DNA of 54,068 nucleotides, taken from Parasedimentitalea huanghaiensis. Its GTDB lineage: Bacteria; Pseudomonadota; Alphaproteobacteria; Rhodobacterales; Rhodobacteraceae. Of the stretch, positions 26,941-35,960 are shown one piece after another (the stretch's first letter is position 1; every line of letters begins with the position of its first letter). The position numbers were made by a program, and so were the translations under genes. The DNA is taken from assembly GCF_009753675.1 (NCBI RefSeq), contig NZ_WQLV01000021.1, positions 1 to 54,068 on the forward strand, read 5' to 3'. The notes beneath the pieces were generated by a model. The model worked only from the letters and a program-made list of their open reading frames with translations, did no database searches and had not been told where the DNA came from.

Positions 26941-28008
26941 TCAATGGGGATCAGCGATTACGACTGCGGTCTGAGCATTTATCTGCAGGGCCACATTCCC
27001 ACCGATTTCCTGCCAGTCTGCACCTACGGCGTGGCTTTGATCGACGATGATTTCAGACCCTGCGGCCTCGACTATGTAGCGGATTTGACTGCCTAGGAAC
27101 TCGCGGTGCAAAACCTTGCCTTTGATCGTGTCTCCGTTGCCGCTTGCCGAGATGGTGATGTTCTGCGGGCGCAGTACAATCGAGCCAGAGGTGACGTCGG
27201 TTGATCCAATTGGCAGTGCGTCACCGGTGCTGGTCACGAAACGCATCTGGTCACCGAATTTTTCAACCTTGCCGTTCAGCACGTTAGCGGTGCCAAGGAA
27301 ATTGGCCACAAACAGGTTCTGCGGGTTGTCATACAGCACCTGAGGTGAGCCAACCTGCTGGATTACGCCGCCATCCAGCACCGCCATGCGATCGGATGTG
27401 GTGTTGGCCTCTTCCTGATCGTGGGTCACAAAGATGGTGGTCAAGCCCAGCTTGCGCTGTAGGGACAACAGTTCACGCCGCATCTGGACCCGCAGGTTGG
27501 CATCCAGGTTGGACAGCGGCTCATCTAGCAGCAGAACCTGCGGTTCAACAACGACCGTACGCGCCAGGGCGATCCGCTGCTGTTGGCCACCGGACAGCTG
27601 GTTAGGCATCCGGTCTGCCAGATGGCTCAGGCCAACCAGATCCAGTGCCGCATCCACCCGTGGACCGATCTCGTTGCGCGGCATTTTCCGCTCGCGCAGA
27701 CCAAAGGCCACGTTGTCACGCACGCTCAGGTGAGGCCACAGGGCGTAGCTTTGGAACACCATGCCGACGTTGCGCTTCCACGGTGGCAGATCAACGATAT
27801 CCTTGCCGCCGATCTTGATGGCACCACTGGGGCGTGGGCCAAAGCCCGCAATCGCCCGCAGCAGGGTGGATTTGCCAGACCCCGAAGGGCCGAGGAACGC
27901 AAAGAACTCACCCGGTTCGATTGTCAGGTTTACCCCTGTCAGAACCTCTGTGTCGCCAAAGGAGAGGTGGACGTTCTCAATTTCAATACCGACCATTTGC
28001 TGTTTCAT
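26941..28008 (-). CDS. ABC transporter ATP-binding protein (ferric-type / AfuC-like)
   Basis: 355 residues with Walker A GPSGSGKST, Q-loop MVFQSYALWPHL, signature LSGGQQQRIALAR, Walker B VLLLDEPLSNLD, H-loop VTHDQEEA and a C-terminal TOBE-like domain (~residue 240 on). It powers the importer formed with the permease (28055) and binding protein (29909). Ribosome site AGGAGATCGAAC precedes ATG 28008. Family members are usually annotated for iron; the adjacent PgtABC-like sensor genes argue here for an organophosphate substrate (inference). Confidence 0.93.
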   Translation of the reverse strand: MKQQMVGIEIENVHLSFGDTEVLTGVNLTIEPGEFFAFLGPSGSGKSTLLRAIAGFGPRPSGAIKIGGKDIVDLPPWKRNVGMVFQSYALWPHLSVRDNVAFGLRERKMPRNEIGPRVDAALDLVGLSHLADRMPNQLSGGQQQRIALARTVVVEPQVLLLDEPLSNLDANLRVQMRRELLSLQRKLGLTTIFVTHDQEEANTTSDRMAVLDGGVIQQVGSPQVLYDNPQNLFVANFLGTANVLNGKVEKFGDQMRFVTSTGDALPIGSTDVTSGSIVLRPQNITISASGNGDTIKGKVLHREFLGSQIRYIVEAAGSEIIVDQSHAVGADWQEIGGNVALQINAQTAVVIADPH

Positions 28009-28054
28009 GTTCGATCTCCTGCCCGCATGGGGGTCTTTTTGAATGATGTGAACA

Positions 28055-29794
28055 TCACTGTTCTTGTCCGCTCATGCGGTATTTCTTGTCGCGCTCGACG
28101 ACCATTTGCGAAAGGAAGGTTCCCAGGCCAACGATCAGCACTGCAACCAGACCCAAGGCTGCCCCTGCACCACGACCCGAAGGCGTCTGCATGAAGAGGT
28201 AGATGCCATAGGCAAGTGGCGCGTCACTGTCCGAGGACACCAACATGATGGTTGCCGACAGTTCCACCGCGGCGGTGGCAAAGCTGGTGACAAAGCCAGC
28301 CAGAATGCCGCCGGTCATCAGTGGGATCACGATCTTCTTGACGGTTCGGGCCTTGCTTGCTCCGAGGTTTTCAGCCGCTTCCTCAAGCGAGACGCTGACC
28401 TGCTGCAGGGCAGCGGTACAGGCACGCAGGGCATATGGCAGACGACGGATCATCAGGGCCAAAGCAATGATTATCCACCAGCTTGCCATAGGCTCGCCGC
28501 TGAATGGCACCTCCATGCCGTGGAACAGACGCAGATAGCCAATTCCCAACACAACACCCGGAACAGCCAGTGCGGCGGTTGCCAGATAGTCCAGCGCCTT
28601 TCGGCCAAAGATGTTGGTGCGCATTACGATATAGGCAATGGCTGTACCGATGATGATATCGGCCACGGCGGCCAGACCAGCGTAGATCACGGTATTGGTG
28701 ATGTACTCGCCCGATGAGTTCCACATGGTGACAAAGTTCTGCATCGTGTAGCCGTCAGGCAATGGCGCATAGGACCAGATGGTGGCAAAGGACAGCAGGG
28801 TCAGACCTATGTGGGGTGACAGCACAGCCAGTAGGATCAGCGCAACAACGCCGTAGGCCATAATCTTTTCATGGGTGCGCAGGTCACGTTTGCTCAGACC
28901 GCCGCCACCTTTTTGAACGGTGGAGTAATCCTTGCCACGCATGAACAAGAACGAAGCCCAGAGCGAGAAGATCGAGAACGCCACAAGGATGAAGGAGATC
29001 ACATAGCCCATTGGGTCACTGATGCCGATCGAAGAGATCCGCAAGAAAGCCTGGGGTGCCAGCATGTTGTTGACGTTCAACAGCAGCGGGGTGCCCAGAT
29101 CGTCAAACACCTTGATGAAGACCAGCGCCGCACCAGCGATATAGCCAGGCATGGCCAGCGGGAACACAACCCGGCGGAACAGCCGCATGCCGTAGGAACC
29201 GAGGTTCTGCGCGGCTTCTTCCATTGAGCGGTCAATGTTGCGCAGCGAGGTCGACAGGTTGATCAGGATGAACGGGAAGTAGTGGATACTTTGCACCAGG
29301 ATTACACCGTTCAATCCGTCCATGAAGGGGATCGAGACGCCGAACTTTTCCTTTAAAAGCAAGTTGATGGTGCCGTTGCGGCCAAAGATTAGCTGCATGG
29401 CAACCGCGCCGACAAAGGGCGGCATGATCAGCGGGATGAAGCCCAGAGACTGGATGATCATCGACCCGGCAAAGTTAAATCGGGTGGTGATATAGGCCAG
29501 CGGCAAGGCGATGATTGTGGCCACGACAACAGACATGGCCGAGACGTAGAAGGAGTTCCAGAAGCTTTCTCGGAACAGTGAGGAGCCAAAGAAATCCTGG
29601 AAGTTGTTGAGCGTGAGTGCCCCGGTATTTGGGTCCAGAAACGCGACATAGATAACCAGCAGAACTGGGATGATGAGCAGGCCGATCAGGAGCATGGCGA
29701 TCAACGCAGCGACCATGCCCAATCCGCTGAGGCGCGGAAATAAGGCCGAGGGTAATTTGTCGGCTATAGAGCCGGGGCGAGAAGTGTCGGACAT
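28055..29794 (-). CDS. ABC transporter permease, duplicated (FbpB/AfuB type)
   Basis: 579 residues with about twelve membrane helices in two homologous halves. Each half has an EAA-type loop (RSMEEAAQNLGSYGMRLFRR; VSLEEAAENLGASKARTVKK) that contacts the ATPase. The fused double permease is typical of FbpB/AfuB-type importers. It is separated from the binding-protein gene by hairpins at 29832-29895, and lies ~46 bp upstream of the ATPase gene. Confidence 0.93.
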   Translation of the reverse strand: MSDTSRPGSIADKLPSALFPRLSGLGMVAALIAMLLIGLLIIPVLLVIYVAFLDPNTGALTLNNFQDFFGSSLFRESFWNSFYVSAMSVVVATIIALPLAYITTRFNFAGSMIIQSLGFIPLIMPPFVGAVAMQLIFGRNGTINLLLKEKFGVSIPFMDGLNGVILVQSIHYFPFILINLSTSLRNIDRSMEEAAQNLGSYGMRLFRRVVFPLAMPGYIAGAALVFIKVFDDLGTPLLLNVNNMLAPQAFLRISSIGISDPMGYVISFILVAFSIFSLWASFLFMRGKDYSTVQKGGGGLSKRDLRTHEKIMAYGVVALILLAVLSPHIGLTLLSFATIWSYAPLPDGYTMQNFVTMWNSSGEYITNTVIYAGLAAVADIIIGTAIAYIVMRTNIFGRKALDYLATAALAVPGVVLGIGYLRLFHGMEVPFSGEPMASWWIIIALALMIRRLPYALRACTAALQQVSVSLEEAAENLGASKARTVKKIVIPLMTGGILAGFVTSFATAAVELSATIMLVSSDSDAPLAYGIYLFMQTPSGRGAGAALGLVAVLIVGLGTFLSQMVVERDKKYRMSGQEQ

Positions 29795-29831
29795 TGGGGT
29801 TCTTCCGTTGTCAAAACTGACGAATACGTGG

Positions 29832-29866
29832 TCCCTGCAAGCTGGGGGAGAGGCCGCTTGCAGGGA
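29832..29866 (-). terminator. Hairpin after the binding-protein gene (attenuator or mRNA stabiliser)
   Basis: TCCCTGCAAGC (29832-29842) and GCTTGCAGGGA (29856-29866) form a perfect 11-bp stem with a 13-nt loop between the binding protein and permease genes. No T-run follows on the minus strand, so 3'-end protection or partial termination is more likely than full termination. Confidence 0.55.
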
Positions 29867-29878
29867 TTGGTGTTGGCA

Positions 29879-29895
29879 CGGGCCACAGGGGCCCG
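29879..29895 (-). other. Second small hairpin after the binding-protein gene
   Basis: CGGGCC-ACAGG-GGCCCG, a 6-bp GC stem with a 5-nt loop, just after the binding-protein stop and next to the larger hairpin. Confidence 0.4.
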
Positions 29896-29908
29896 CGCCA
29901 GGTGCGCC

Positions 29909-31240
29909 TTACATTGCGGCGGCTTTCTCAGCGAGTTCCTGGGCACGGCGGTAGTTTTCTACAACCATGGCATCCCAGCCCTGCTCAACCTGAGCCTGAC
30001 GTTCACCTACAGTGTCAGTCGCTTTCTTGCGCTTCTTGGTAAAGGTAGCTGCGAAATCAGCGTCCAAGCTCTGGGCTTCGTCGATTGGGTTGGCTTCGAT
30101 CAATGCACGGGCTTCGGCGATCAAGGCCTTGGCTTCGGCGTTGTCACCTGTCGCGTGCTTGGCTTCGGCCAGCTGAACCGCACGTACGGCAGAACGCAGG
30201 TCGTCCAGACGATAGGTGATCATCACGTCGAACATCGAGTTCACGAGGTTGTAACGCGCCTTGGATTTGAACACGTCAAATGCAACGGCTGCACCAATGG
30301 TCGAGCCTTCGGCAAACGGATTCGGGAAGCCTTCTGGAGCAGCTTCATAGGTCGCCGGGTTCACAGGCAGACGCATGATGGCAGGATCCAGCAGAACCTC
30401 TTGGCCCGCTGGGGTCAGCAGGTATTCGATGAACGCGTGTGCGCCGTCACCGTTAGGTGCTTCGTTGACTACAGCGATGTTGGCCGGAACCAGAGCGGTG
30501 ACTGTTGGATATGCAAAATCAACAGGGAAGCCGGAGGCTTTGGATGAGAAACCAAAGAAGTCGATCACGATGCCGAGGCCAAAGTTACCCGTGTTGACGC
30601 CATCAGGCACACCAAAGCTGCGCTCGGTGACGGTGGCAAAGTTACCAGCGATCCATTTCCATTCAGCCCAGCCTTTGTCCCAGCCTTCGCCCTGCAGCAG
30701 GGTTTCAACAGTCAGGTGCGTGGTGCCCGAACGCGATGGCGCAGACATGCCAACGTGGCCGTGGTATTCGGCGTTTTTCAGGTCCGACCATTCTTTGGCT
30801 GGCTCAAGATCGTTGCCCTTCAGGTAACGCTCGTTCCACATGATGCCGTAACCAGCAGCTGCAAAACCGATGTAGTTACCGTCGGGATCGTTGATCGGAT
30901 AAGAACCGATGGTGTCAGGGATCCCAGCCGAGGTGACGTTGGCGGTTGCCAGCAGGCCGTCGCCCTTCAGAACTTCGAATGCGTCAGGAGCAGACGCCCA
31001 GAAAATGTCTGCGGTATTGGCGCCTGCAAGTTCCTGGATGTATTTCACACCAGCCGATGTTTTCTTGTTCAGGATCTCGAGGTCCACGCCAGGGTTGGCT
31101 GCTTCAAACGCAGCTTCAATCGGGCCAGTCATGGAGTTCGGGAACGAAGTGATAACCACCACTTTGTCCGCAGCCATGGCCATGGATGATGTGGTTGCAA
31201 GAAGTGCGGCAGCAAGCGTGCCACGTACATAAGATTTCAT
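29909..31240 (-). CDS. Periplasmic binding protein of the ferric-type/AfuA-like importer
   Basis: ATG 31240 follows GGAGGAATACA and begins a signal peptide (MKSYVRGTLAAALLATTSSM...AMA-AD); 443 residues. Mature start VVVITSFPNSMTGPIEAAFE, then NPGVDLEILNKKTSAGVKYI, then DIFWASAPDAFEVL. These blocks are paralogous to the protein at 34659 (TSMPSSLFKPFAELFE; NPGVAVNVLNKNTNAGVEEI; DLFWVSSAEAFAVL). It has a ~100-residue helical C-terminal extension, shared with that paralogue and unusual for FbpA. No FbpA-style adjacent tyrosine pair is obvious. The substrate is more likely an organophosphate than Fe3+ (inference). Confidence 0.88.
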   Translation of the reverse strand: MKSYVRGTLAAALLATTSSMAMAADKVVVITSFPNSMTGPIEAAFEAANPGVDLEILNKKTSAGVKYIQELAGANTADIFWASAPDAFEVLKGDGLLATANVTSAGIPDTIGSYPINDPDGNYIGFAAAGYGIMWNERYLKGNDLEPAKEWSDLKNAEYHGHVGMSAPSRSGTTHLTVETLLQGEGWDKGWAEWKWIAGNFATVTERSFGVPDGVNTGNFGLGIVIDFFGFSSKASGFPVDFAYPTVTALVPANIAVVNEAPNGDGAHAFIEYLLTPAGQEVLLDPAIMRLPVNPATYEAAPEGFPNPFAEGSTIGAAVAFDVFKSKARYNLVNSMFDVMITYRLDDLRSAVRAVQLAEAKHATGDNAEAKALIAEARALIEANPIDEAQSLDADFAATFTKKRKKATDTVGERQAQVEQGWDAMVVENYRRAQELAEKAAAM

Positions 31241-31356
31241 TGTATTCCTCCCAGAATGAAACCCGGCAGGCAAAGAACATCAGCCGGGTGGAGGAAATCA
31301 TGACGACCAGAGGCGTTGTGTCAAATTATTGATATAATTGAATTTTTTTAAAAAAA

Positions 31357-31397
31357 TGGGTCACTTTTGGCCCATGAATTGGGTCGATGTTCACCCA
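31357..31397. promoter_or_regulatory. Tandem dyads TGGGT-N8-RCCCA: candidate response-regulator sites
   Basis: TGGGT (31357-31361)-N8-GCCCA (31370-31374) and TGGGT (31380-31384)-N8-ACCCA (31393-31397) share one layout and start 23 bp apart, about two helical turns. They lie in the 160-bp gap between the regulator's stop and the binding-protein start, just upstream of an AT-rich stretch (31325-31355) likely to hold the promoter. No -24/-12 sigma-54 element is visible. Confidence 0.55.
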
Positions 31398-31399
31398 TT

Positions 31400-32659
31400 T
31401 CAGTCAAGCCCAAGTGCCTTCAGTCTGAGGTACAGTCGTTTTCTTGGGATGCCCAACGACTCGGCGGCAATACCCTTGCGTCCACCAGCCTGCATGAGAG
31501 CATACCGTAGCATGGCCTTTTCGAACCGGGCCATGGCATCGTCGTAGCTATCTTCGGTTCCAAACGGGGCCTTTGCATCCGATGTTCCAGCGGACAAAGA
31601 CAGTGGTAGACCAATCACCATTTTTTCAGCGACATTACGCAACTCCCGGACATTCCCCGGCCAAGTGTGAGCCCTCAATGGCTTTAGCATTTCCTGCGTT
31701 ATTTCTGGCAGTTTTAGCCGGTGACGTGCCACTGCATCGCGAATAAAAAACTCTAGCAAGACAAAAAGATCATTCTCGCGTTCGGTTAGTGGTGGAAGAG
31801 AAATCTGAGCAACATTAATGCGGTAGAAAAGATCGGCGCGCAGACGACCATCCGCAATCAATTGCGATGGATCGGTTTGTAGCGAAGCAATGATACGCGG
31901 ACCATCTATACCTCGTACTTCAATCAATGCCAGAAGACGAAGCTGTAGAGGTTCAGGCAAAGCTTCCAGTTCATCAAGAAACAAGACACCGCCATCTGCG
32001 CCACCGAGCCGAGCCTCTATTTCGGTTAGCCACTTGTCTTCTGTCAGCGTTCCACAATTTAGGGTTTGAAACTGCGTTTCTGCGCCCGGCGACAGATCAT
32101 GAATGCACTGGGCCGCCAATTCTTTTCCAGTGCCGGTTTCACCCAACAGCAGTATATCGACCTTGAGAGGAGCCACAGCAAGAATTTCTTTGCGTAAGGC
32201 CCGCATGACTTTTGACCGACCGATGAGCCGAGTTTTCAATGCCCCGCCACCGGCAACAATATTTTTGAGGTTAGAGTTTTCTATCTGAAGGCGGCGCATC
32301 TCCAGCGCCCGGCGCACAACATCGACCAAATATTCTGGTCTAGTCGGCTTCTCCAGAAAATCAAACGCACCCGCCTTCATCGCACTAATTGCAGTTTGCA
32401 CATCGCCATGGCCGGTGATCATGACAAATGGCACTTCAGGGTATTGATCTTGTGCGGCACGAAGAAACTCCATCCCACCCATGCCGGGCATACGAATATC
32501 TGAAACCACCACGCCGGGCCATTCAGGGTTGAGCTGGGGCAGAGCCAGGTTGGCGGAACAAAAACCTGTTGCAGGAAGGCCTGCATCTTCCAATGTATCG
32601 AGAACCGCTTCACGAAGGTCATCATCATCGTCGACGATATAGACTAGCGGTTCGGTCAC
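31400..32659 (-). CDS. NtrC-type response regulator lacking the GAFTGA loop (PgtA-like)
   Basis: 419 residues: receiver domain with acidic DDDDD pocket and phospho-acceptor Asp54 (VVSDIRMPG), AAA+ domain with Walker A GETGTGKE and Walker B GGVLFLDELEAL, and a Fis-type HTH (GIAAESLGIPRKRLYLRLKA). Between the Walker motifs the usual segment with GAFTGA, the sigma-54 contact, is missing: NCGTLTEDKWLTEIEARLGG leads almost directly into Walker B. It therefore probably does not activate sigma-54 polymerase. ATG overlaps the kinase stop by 4 nt. It likely controls the adjacent importer. Confidence 0.9.
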   Translation of the reverse strand: MTEPLVYIVDDDDDLREAVLDTLEDAGLPATGFCSANLALPQLNPEWPGVVVSDIRMPGMGGMEFLRAAQDQYPEVPFVMITGHGDVQTAISAMKAGAFDFLEKPTRPEYLVDVVRRALEMRRLQIENSNLKNIVAGGGALKTRLIGRSKVMRALRKEILAVAPLKVDILLLGETGTGKELAAQCIHDLSPGAETQFQTLNCGTLTEDKWLTEIEARLGGADGGVLFLDELEALPEPLQLRLLALIEVRGIDGPRIIASLQTDPSQLIADGRLRADLFYRINVAQISLPPLTERENDLFVLLEFFIRDAVARHRLKLPEITQEMLKPLRAHTWPGNVRELRNVAEKMVIGLPLSLSAGTSDAKAPFGTEDSYDDAMARFEKAMLRYALMQAGGRKGIAAESLGIPRKRLYLRLKALGLD

Positions 32660-34662
32660 GAGTTAGGATCTCCAGCGGGAAGGATCAGAACAGCACAGGT
32701 ACCGTGAGGCGCATTATCGACCAACTTCAGATCCCCTCCCATTCCCTTAACAATGTTGTAGGAAATTGACAAACCCAGCCCGAGACCCTTCCCCACTTCC
32801 TTTGTCGTAACAAAAGGATCAAAAACTGATTCCGGCGACAGATCACCAAGCCCAATTCCGTCATCAGCCACGACTAGAGAAAACTGACCATCCTCAGAAA
32901 TTCCGCTCAGGCCTATCTTTCCAGTCCCTCTACCAGTCGAATTGATCGCATCCAATGCGTTGGACAACAGGTTGACCAGTACCTGCTCAATCAGGATCTG
33001 ATCACCCTGGACTTGGGCCTGTTCAAGATCCTGGCAAACCTCAAGTTCAATGCCCGGCGCGTCAATCCGCCCCTTCAGCAGCAACGCGCTCTCGCGGATC
33101 AGTGGGCCAAGCGACAAAACGTCTGAACGATATGTGGATCGGCGGGCGAAGCGTTTCAGATGAGTGATGGTCGCTTCCATCCGGTTTGTGAGCCCATCCA
33201 TCCGCTCAATCTGACGTTGGACCATCTCTTCCGCCCCTTTGTCGTGGCCTTCCTTCAACAGATGAATGCGATGCTTCATCGCCGCCAGCGGTTGGTTCAG
33301 TTCATGGCTGATTCCAGATGACATTTGGCCCAGCGCAGCCAACTTACCGGCTTGGACCAAGTCTTCCTGGGTGCGCTTTAGTGTTTCCACAGCGCGGCGC
33401 CGTTCAGCCACTTCGGTCATCAGACGACTGTTGGCCTCGTCACGCGCTTGTACCGACTGCTGAAACACGCCAACGGCATGCGCCATCTGCCCAATCTCGT
33501 CATCACCAATCGGCGGCAGTTTCTCCGGTGGCTCGCCACGGGCGATAGCCATCATTGCAGTCGACATTTCACCTAAGGGCCGGATGATACCTTGCCGAAC
33601 GTAACCAAACAGCGCCAACACCCCAATCAGTCCAGCCAATATCGTTAACCCGATGAGAACACGTATGGCCAACTGCGATCTAGCAGCCGAGGCCTGGGTC
33701 ACTGCCAGGACCTGAACTCGTTGTATGGCTCCAATTCCGGCGAGTTCTGACTGAAGCCCCGCCAAACGTGTTTGCACGGAGTTCAGCAGGTCCAAAAGTT
33801 GCAGCTGACTGTCGAACCACCTGCCACGCAACGCAAACATTCCATTGCTCCCTTGCGCTAAAGGTCCGAGCGCTTGAACCGACTGACGCAATGTCAGGTA
33901 TTCAGATGCATTTGGCAGAGCCGCCGCCATAATGCTGAGCCTAGTCATGGAATCCTCGGCTAGGTTGCGAAACTGGATAAGCTGCGTAGGTTCTGTTGCT
34001 ACTGAACTTTGCACAATCAGCGTAACCAACGTGGCTGCCTCACCGCCGAGCTCCTGAACCAGATCGCGGGCGTCCCGTTCAGCGGTTATCCGTTCTGCAA
34101 GACCTGTGCGAAAAGCCCGATCAGCACTCTTAGCCAGGCTGTCGGTCGCCACCGCAATATTAAAGGTGAAGTCACTTAATAGGGGATCCACTTCGTCCTG
34201 TATGTCGACGTTCAACCAGCGCAGATCGCCGACTCGCGCTGTGATGCGACGCGCCAGATTGTGGCGTTCATCCAGCACTTCCAGAACTTGTTCCAGCATA
34301 GCCCGCAAACCGCCTCCGAGAGGTTTACCGCGTGCCGGGCCCGCACGATCAACCTGAGCCGAGATTGCAAGCACGACCTCCTCAAGAGACGCCTGAAACT
34401 GCATAGCCTGTTCACCATCTTGCCGCCCGACAATCGCGGCAGTGATGTATGCCAGCTTGGCAGAGTTTTCCGCCAGTTCACTGGCCAACGCGATTCGGGG
34501 AATATGCTCGCCGGCCAGCGTCGCATAATCTTCGTTGACTTGATTGAAGAACCAGATCGCGACTGCCAGCACTGCCCAAACAATTGTAACTACGGCTAGC
34601 ACCACGACCATCAGTCTGGCCCAAATACTTGGCATCCAGCGGTTGGCAAAATTCAGGATCAT
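32656..34662 (-). CDS. Membrane sensor histidine kinase (PgtB-like)
   Basis: 668 residues: TM1 ~18-39, a ~290-residue mostly helical periplasmic domain, TM2 ~334-354, HAMP, then HisKA with phospho-acceptor His453 (SSGISHELNQPLAAMKHRIH) and a HATPase_c domain (N-box NLLSNALDAI, GIGLGD, GKGLGLGLSI). Overlaps of 4 nt on both sides couple it to the binding-protein-like gene before it and the regulator after it. The order binding protein-kinase-regulator matches the phosphoglycerate sensor set PgtC-PgtB-PgtA (family knowledge). The likely input is the ligand-bound state of the 34659 protein. Confidence 0.9.
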   Translation of the reverse strand: MILNFANRWMPSIWARLMVVVLAVVTIVWAVLAVAIWFFNQVNEDYATLAGEHIPRIALASELAENSAKLAYITAAIVGRQDGEQAMQFQASLEEVVLAISAQVDRAGPARGKPLGGGLRAMLEQVLEVLDERHNLARRITARVGDLRWLNVDIQDEVDPLLSDFTFNIAVATDSLAKSADRAFRTGLAERITAERDARDLVQELGGEAATLVTLIVQSSVATEPTQLIQFRNLAEDSMTRLSIMAAALPNASEYLTLRQSVQALGPLAQGSNGMFALRGRWFDSQLQLLDLLNSVQTRLAGLQSELAGIGAIQRVQVLAVTQASAARSQLAIRVLIGLTILAGLIGVLALFGYVRQGIIRPLGEMSTAMMAIARGEPPEKLPPIGDDEIGQMAHAVGVFQQSVQARDEANSRLMTEVAERRRAVETLKRTQEDLVQAGKLAALGQMSSGISHELNQPLAAMKHRIHLLKEGHDKGAEEMVQRQIERMDGLTNRMEATITHLKRFARRSTYRSDVLSLGPLIRESALLLKGRIDAPGIELEVCQDLEQAQVQGDQILIEQVLVNLLSNALDAINSTGRGTGKIGLSGISEDGQFSLVVADDGIGLGDLSPESVFDPFVTTKEVGKGLGLGLSISYNIVKGMGGDLKLVDNAPHGTCAVLILPAGDPNS

Positions 34663-35960
34663 TCTGGAGAGCCCGCCAACCGTTCCAGTTCGTCCAATAG
34701 AGACAATGCACTGCCAATTGTCGTCGTCGCACGCCTACGCCAGTGCTCAAGCACATCTTGCTGCAAAGTCGTCGGTGCTGAGAAGGCAGTTAAGCGAGTT
34801 GGCACAGCGTTAACATCCTGGGTCATCGCCTCTGCTTCTGTCACTGGCATCTGAACCAACAGTCTTTCCACTTCGGGCAATTGCGCTAAAATTTCCGCAT
34901 CCGTAACCTGCTCCAAACGGCGCATTCGTCGCCAAGCCTCTTGTCGCTCCGAAAGTTGGAACGTCACAAATTCGTCAAACAAGGTATTCACGGCCCAATA
35001 CCTGTCGCGGGCTAAAAGTGCATCATAAGGCAACCAGTTGACCCGAAGAGCGGCCTCAATTTCCTGGGCTGCAAGTCCGGCTCGGGCGCGTATTTCAGCG
35101 TTTATCGGTACTCGTCTAATATCGGGACGCAATAATAGCTCCTGTCCCTCAACTGACAAAAGCATGTCAACAAATTCGGTTGCCAAATCCGGCGATTGTC
35201 CACCTCGAAGAATTCCGATCTGCGCTGGCATCACCATAACTGGTCGCCCATACCGAAACATCAGTCCATTTTCTGACCTTGATAGAGTGAGAAAATCGAT
35301 GCTGATACCTATCTCGAAACGTTGTTTCTCAATACCATCGATGACCCCGAAGCTGCGCGACGTGAGCGTTGAGAGATTACCTGACAAAGCCAGTAAATAG
35401 GCCCACCCTCCGTCCCAACCGCGAACCTGAAGAAATCGCTCAACGAACATATGCGCTGTGCCGGATCGCGACGGGCGCGTCATCGCAATTTCCCCAACAT
35501 ATTCGGGGCGCAACATATCATCCCATTCGTTGGGCCGCGGCAGAGATGAGTTGCGGTTTTGCGCCCAACCAATGGAGGAAAACGCAAACGGATAGAATGC
35601 AGCATTGCCCGTTTGGTTCGCCTGCCAATCGGTCATTGCTTCTGCATCGGGGCGAAACGCACCATGGGCATTCAACACTGCAAATGCCTCCGCCGATGAC
35701 ACCCAAAAGAGGTCGAAGTTGCGCGGATTACCACGCACAATTTCTTCGACACCCGCATTTGTATTTTTGTTCAACACATTCACCGCAACGCCGGGGTTGC
35801 GGTGTTCAAACAACTCAGCAAATGGCTTGAACAGGCTGGAGGGCATGGACGTCAAAACCCGCAGCTCACGAGCGTCTGCCGGGCTTACCGCTGCAATGAT
35901 TAATGCAAACAGGTAGCAAGCCTGGATTATAATACAACGTCGGAGCTCTGCCATTAACAT
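34659..35960 (-). CDS. Periplasmic ligand sensor, binding-protein paralogue (PgtC-like)
   Basis: ATG 35960 (or 35954) gives ~433 residues with a signal sequence (RRCIIIQACYLFALIIAAVS...ADA). The long frame to 36116 adds unlikely residues. It aligns by eye along its N-terminal half with the transport binding protein at 29909. It also shares APSRSGT/RPSRSGT, the RSFGV motif, and the helical C-terminal extension. Being in the kinase operon, it is probably a sensing adaptor rather than a transporter component, as PgtC is. Its presence next to its transport paralogue is the main clue that both operons serve one ligand. Confidence 0.82.
   Translation of the reverse strand: MLMAELRRCIIIQACYLFALIIAAVSPADARELRVLTSMPSSLFKPFAELFEHRNPGVAVNVLNKNTNAGVEEIVRGNPRNFDLFWVSSAEAFAVLNAHGAFRPDAEAMTDWQANQTGNAAFYPFAFSSIGWAQNRNSSLPRPNEWDDMLRPEYVGEIAMTRPSRSGTAHMFVERFLQVRGWDGGWAYLLALSGNLSTLTSRSFGVIDGIEKQRFEIGISIDFLTLSRSENGLMFRYGRPVMVMPAQIGILRGGQSPDLATEFVDMLLSVEGQELLLRPDIRRVPINAEIRARAGLAAQEIEAALRVNWLPYDALLARDRYWAVNTLFDEFVTFQLSERQEAWRRMRRLEQVTDAEILAQLPEVERLLVQMPVTEAEAMTQDVNAVPTRLTAFSAPTTLQQDVLEHWRRRATTTIGSALSLLDELERLAGSPE

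Noticed and set aside
29828-30547. 239-codon plus-strand ORF
   Set aside because: It lies opposite the binding-protein gene and its hairpins; the minus-strand gene has a signal peptide and clear family motifs.
26941-31240. Firm assignment of the ABC importer to ferric iron
   Set aside because: The linked PgtABC-like genes and the paralogous sensory binding protein favour an organophosphate ligand, so only the family type is named.
31241-31399. Sigma-54 promoter upstream of the binding-protein gene
   Set aside because: No TGGC...TTGC pair with correct spacing on the minus strand, and the regulator lacks GAFTGA.
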